Shown piece after piece: positions 15,714-15,758 of a DNA stretch of 15,758 nucleotides. Source of the stretch: Anammoximicrobium sp032229885 (GTDB lineage Bacteria > Planctomycetota > Planctomycetia > Pirellulales > Pirellulaceae). Location of the stretch: positions 1 through 15,758 of the forward strand of contig JAVYAJ010000050.1 of assembly GCA_032229885.1 (NCBI GenBank), given 5' to 3'. The notes under the pieces are model-generated. The model ran no database searches. It was not told the origin of the DNA and saw only the letters and a list, made by a program, of their open reading frames with translations. Positions within the stretch are counted from its first letter, which is position 1; every line of letters starts with the position of its first letter. The position numbers and the translations under genes are program-made.

Positions 15714-15758
15714 GAGCGCGTCCCTCCAAAGCGACAGAGCGAGTCTCTCCAAAGCGAC
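15714..15758. repeat. 23-bp tandem repeat running off the window
   Basis: Unit 15714-15736 is repeated at 15737-15758 with two mismatches. Both contain CTCCAAAGCGAC. The second unit is cut by the window edge, so the array may continue. Confidence 0.7.

Larger units (their letters stand above)
15349..15758. other. Repeat-rich region upstream of the operon
   Basis: No coding frame is convincing. The region should contain the promoter of the leftward operon, but I cannot pick it out. A TTGAC on the minus strand near 15421-15425 lacks a good -10. It also holds a 13-bp direct repeat (15486-15498 and 15575-15587), a possible rightward promoter (15589-15617), a hairpin (15624-15642) and two kinds of tandem repeat (15651-15710 and 15714-15758). 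Confidence 0.6.

Overview
This is a GC-rich bacterial window. Four very large genes, each with a predicted signal peptide, encode secreted or periplasmic carbohydrate-active enzymes and fill almost all of 701-15348. The gene style (proteins of 1051-1441 residues, stacked carbohydrate-binding and beta-sandwich modules, no SusC/SusD pair, no nearby transporter or regulator) suggests a planctomycete or another member of the PVC group. That placement is inferred from style and protein flavour; no marker gene is present.

Layout. 1-700 carries no gene I can defend. It holds several small hairpins at 11-183 and a long open frame that runs into the first gene but does not look translated. 701-4189 (+) is a multidomain secreted protein with an N-terminal galactose-binding-like domain, a mutarotase-like beta-sandwich, a TIM-barrel-like glycosidase region and C-terminal beta domains. 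Its family is unresolved; GH101/DUF5696-like is the closest guess. 4190-4345 is the convergent gap, with a strong hairpin. Three genes then read leftward from 15348. The first is a GH106-type alpha-L-rhamnosidase (15348 to 12193). It overlaps by 17 nt with a GH42-like protein (12209 to 7884). After 145 nt comes a GH123/DUF4091-type protein (7738 to 4346). Good Shine-Dalgarno sequences fix all four starts. 15349-15758 is a repeat-rich upstream region with a possible divergent promoter.

How they may work together. Established activities of the families are alpha-L-rhamnosidase (GH106), beta-galactosidase or related exo-activity (GH42) and beta-N-acetylgalactosaminidase (GH123). Together with the fourth protein this suggests dismantling of a heteropolymer carrying rhamnose, galactose-type residues and N-acetylhexosamine, such as an algal or bacterial exopolysaccharide or a glycoprotein glycan, outside the cytoplasm. 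The substrate is inference.

Points of most interest: a RanBP2-pattern zinc finger inside the exported GH123-like protein; a GH42-like enzyme whose usual Asn-Glu is Asp-Glu, whose usual nucleophile region reads NYGWIGYN, and which has a low-complexity tetrapeptide-repeat insert just before it; and the unclassified first gene. I see no CRISPR array, RNA gene, transposase or phage gene.
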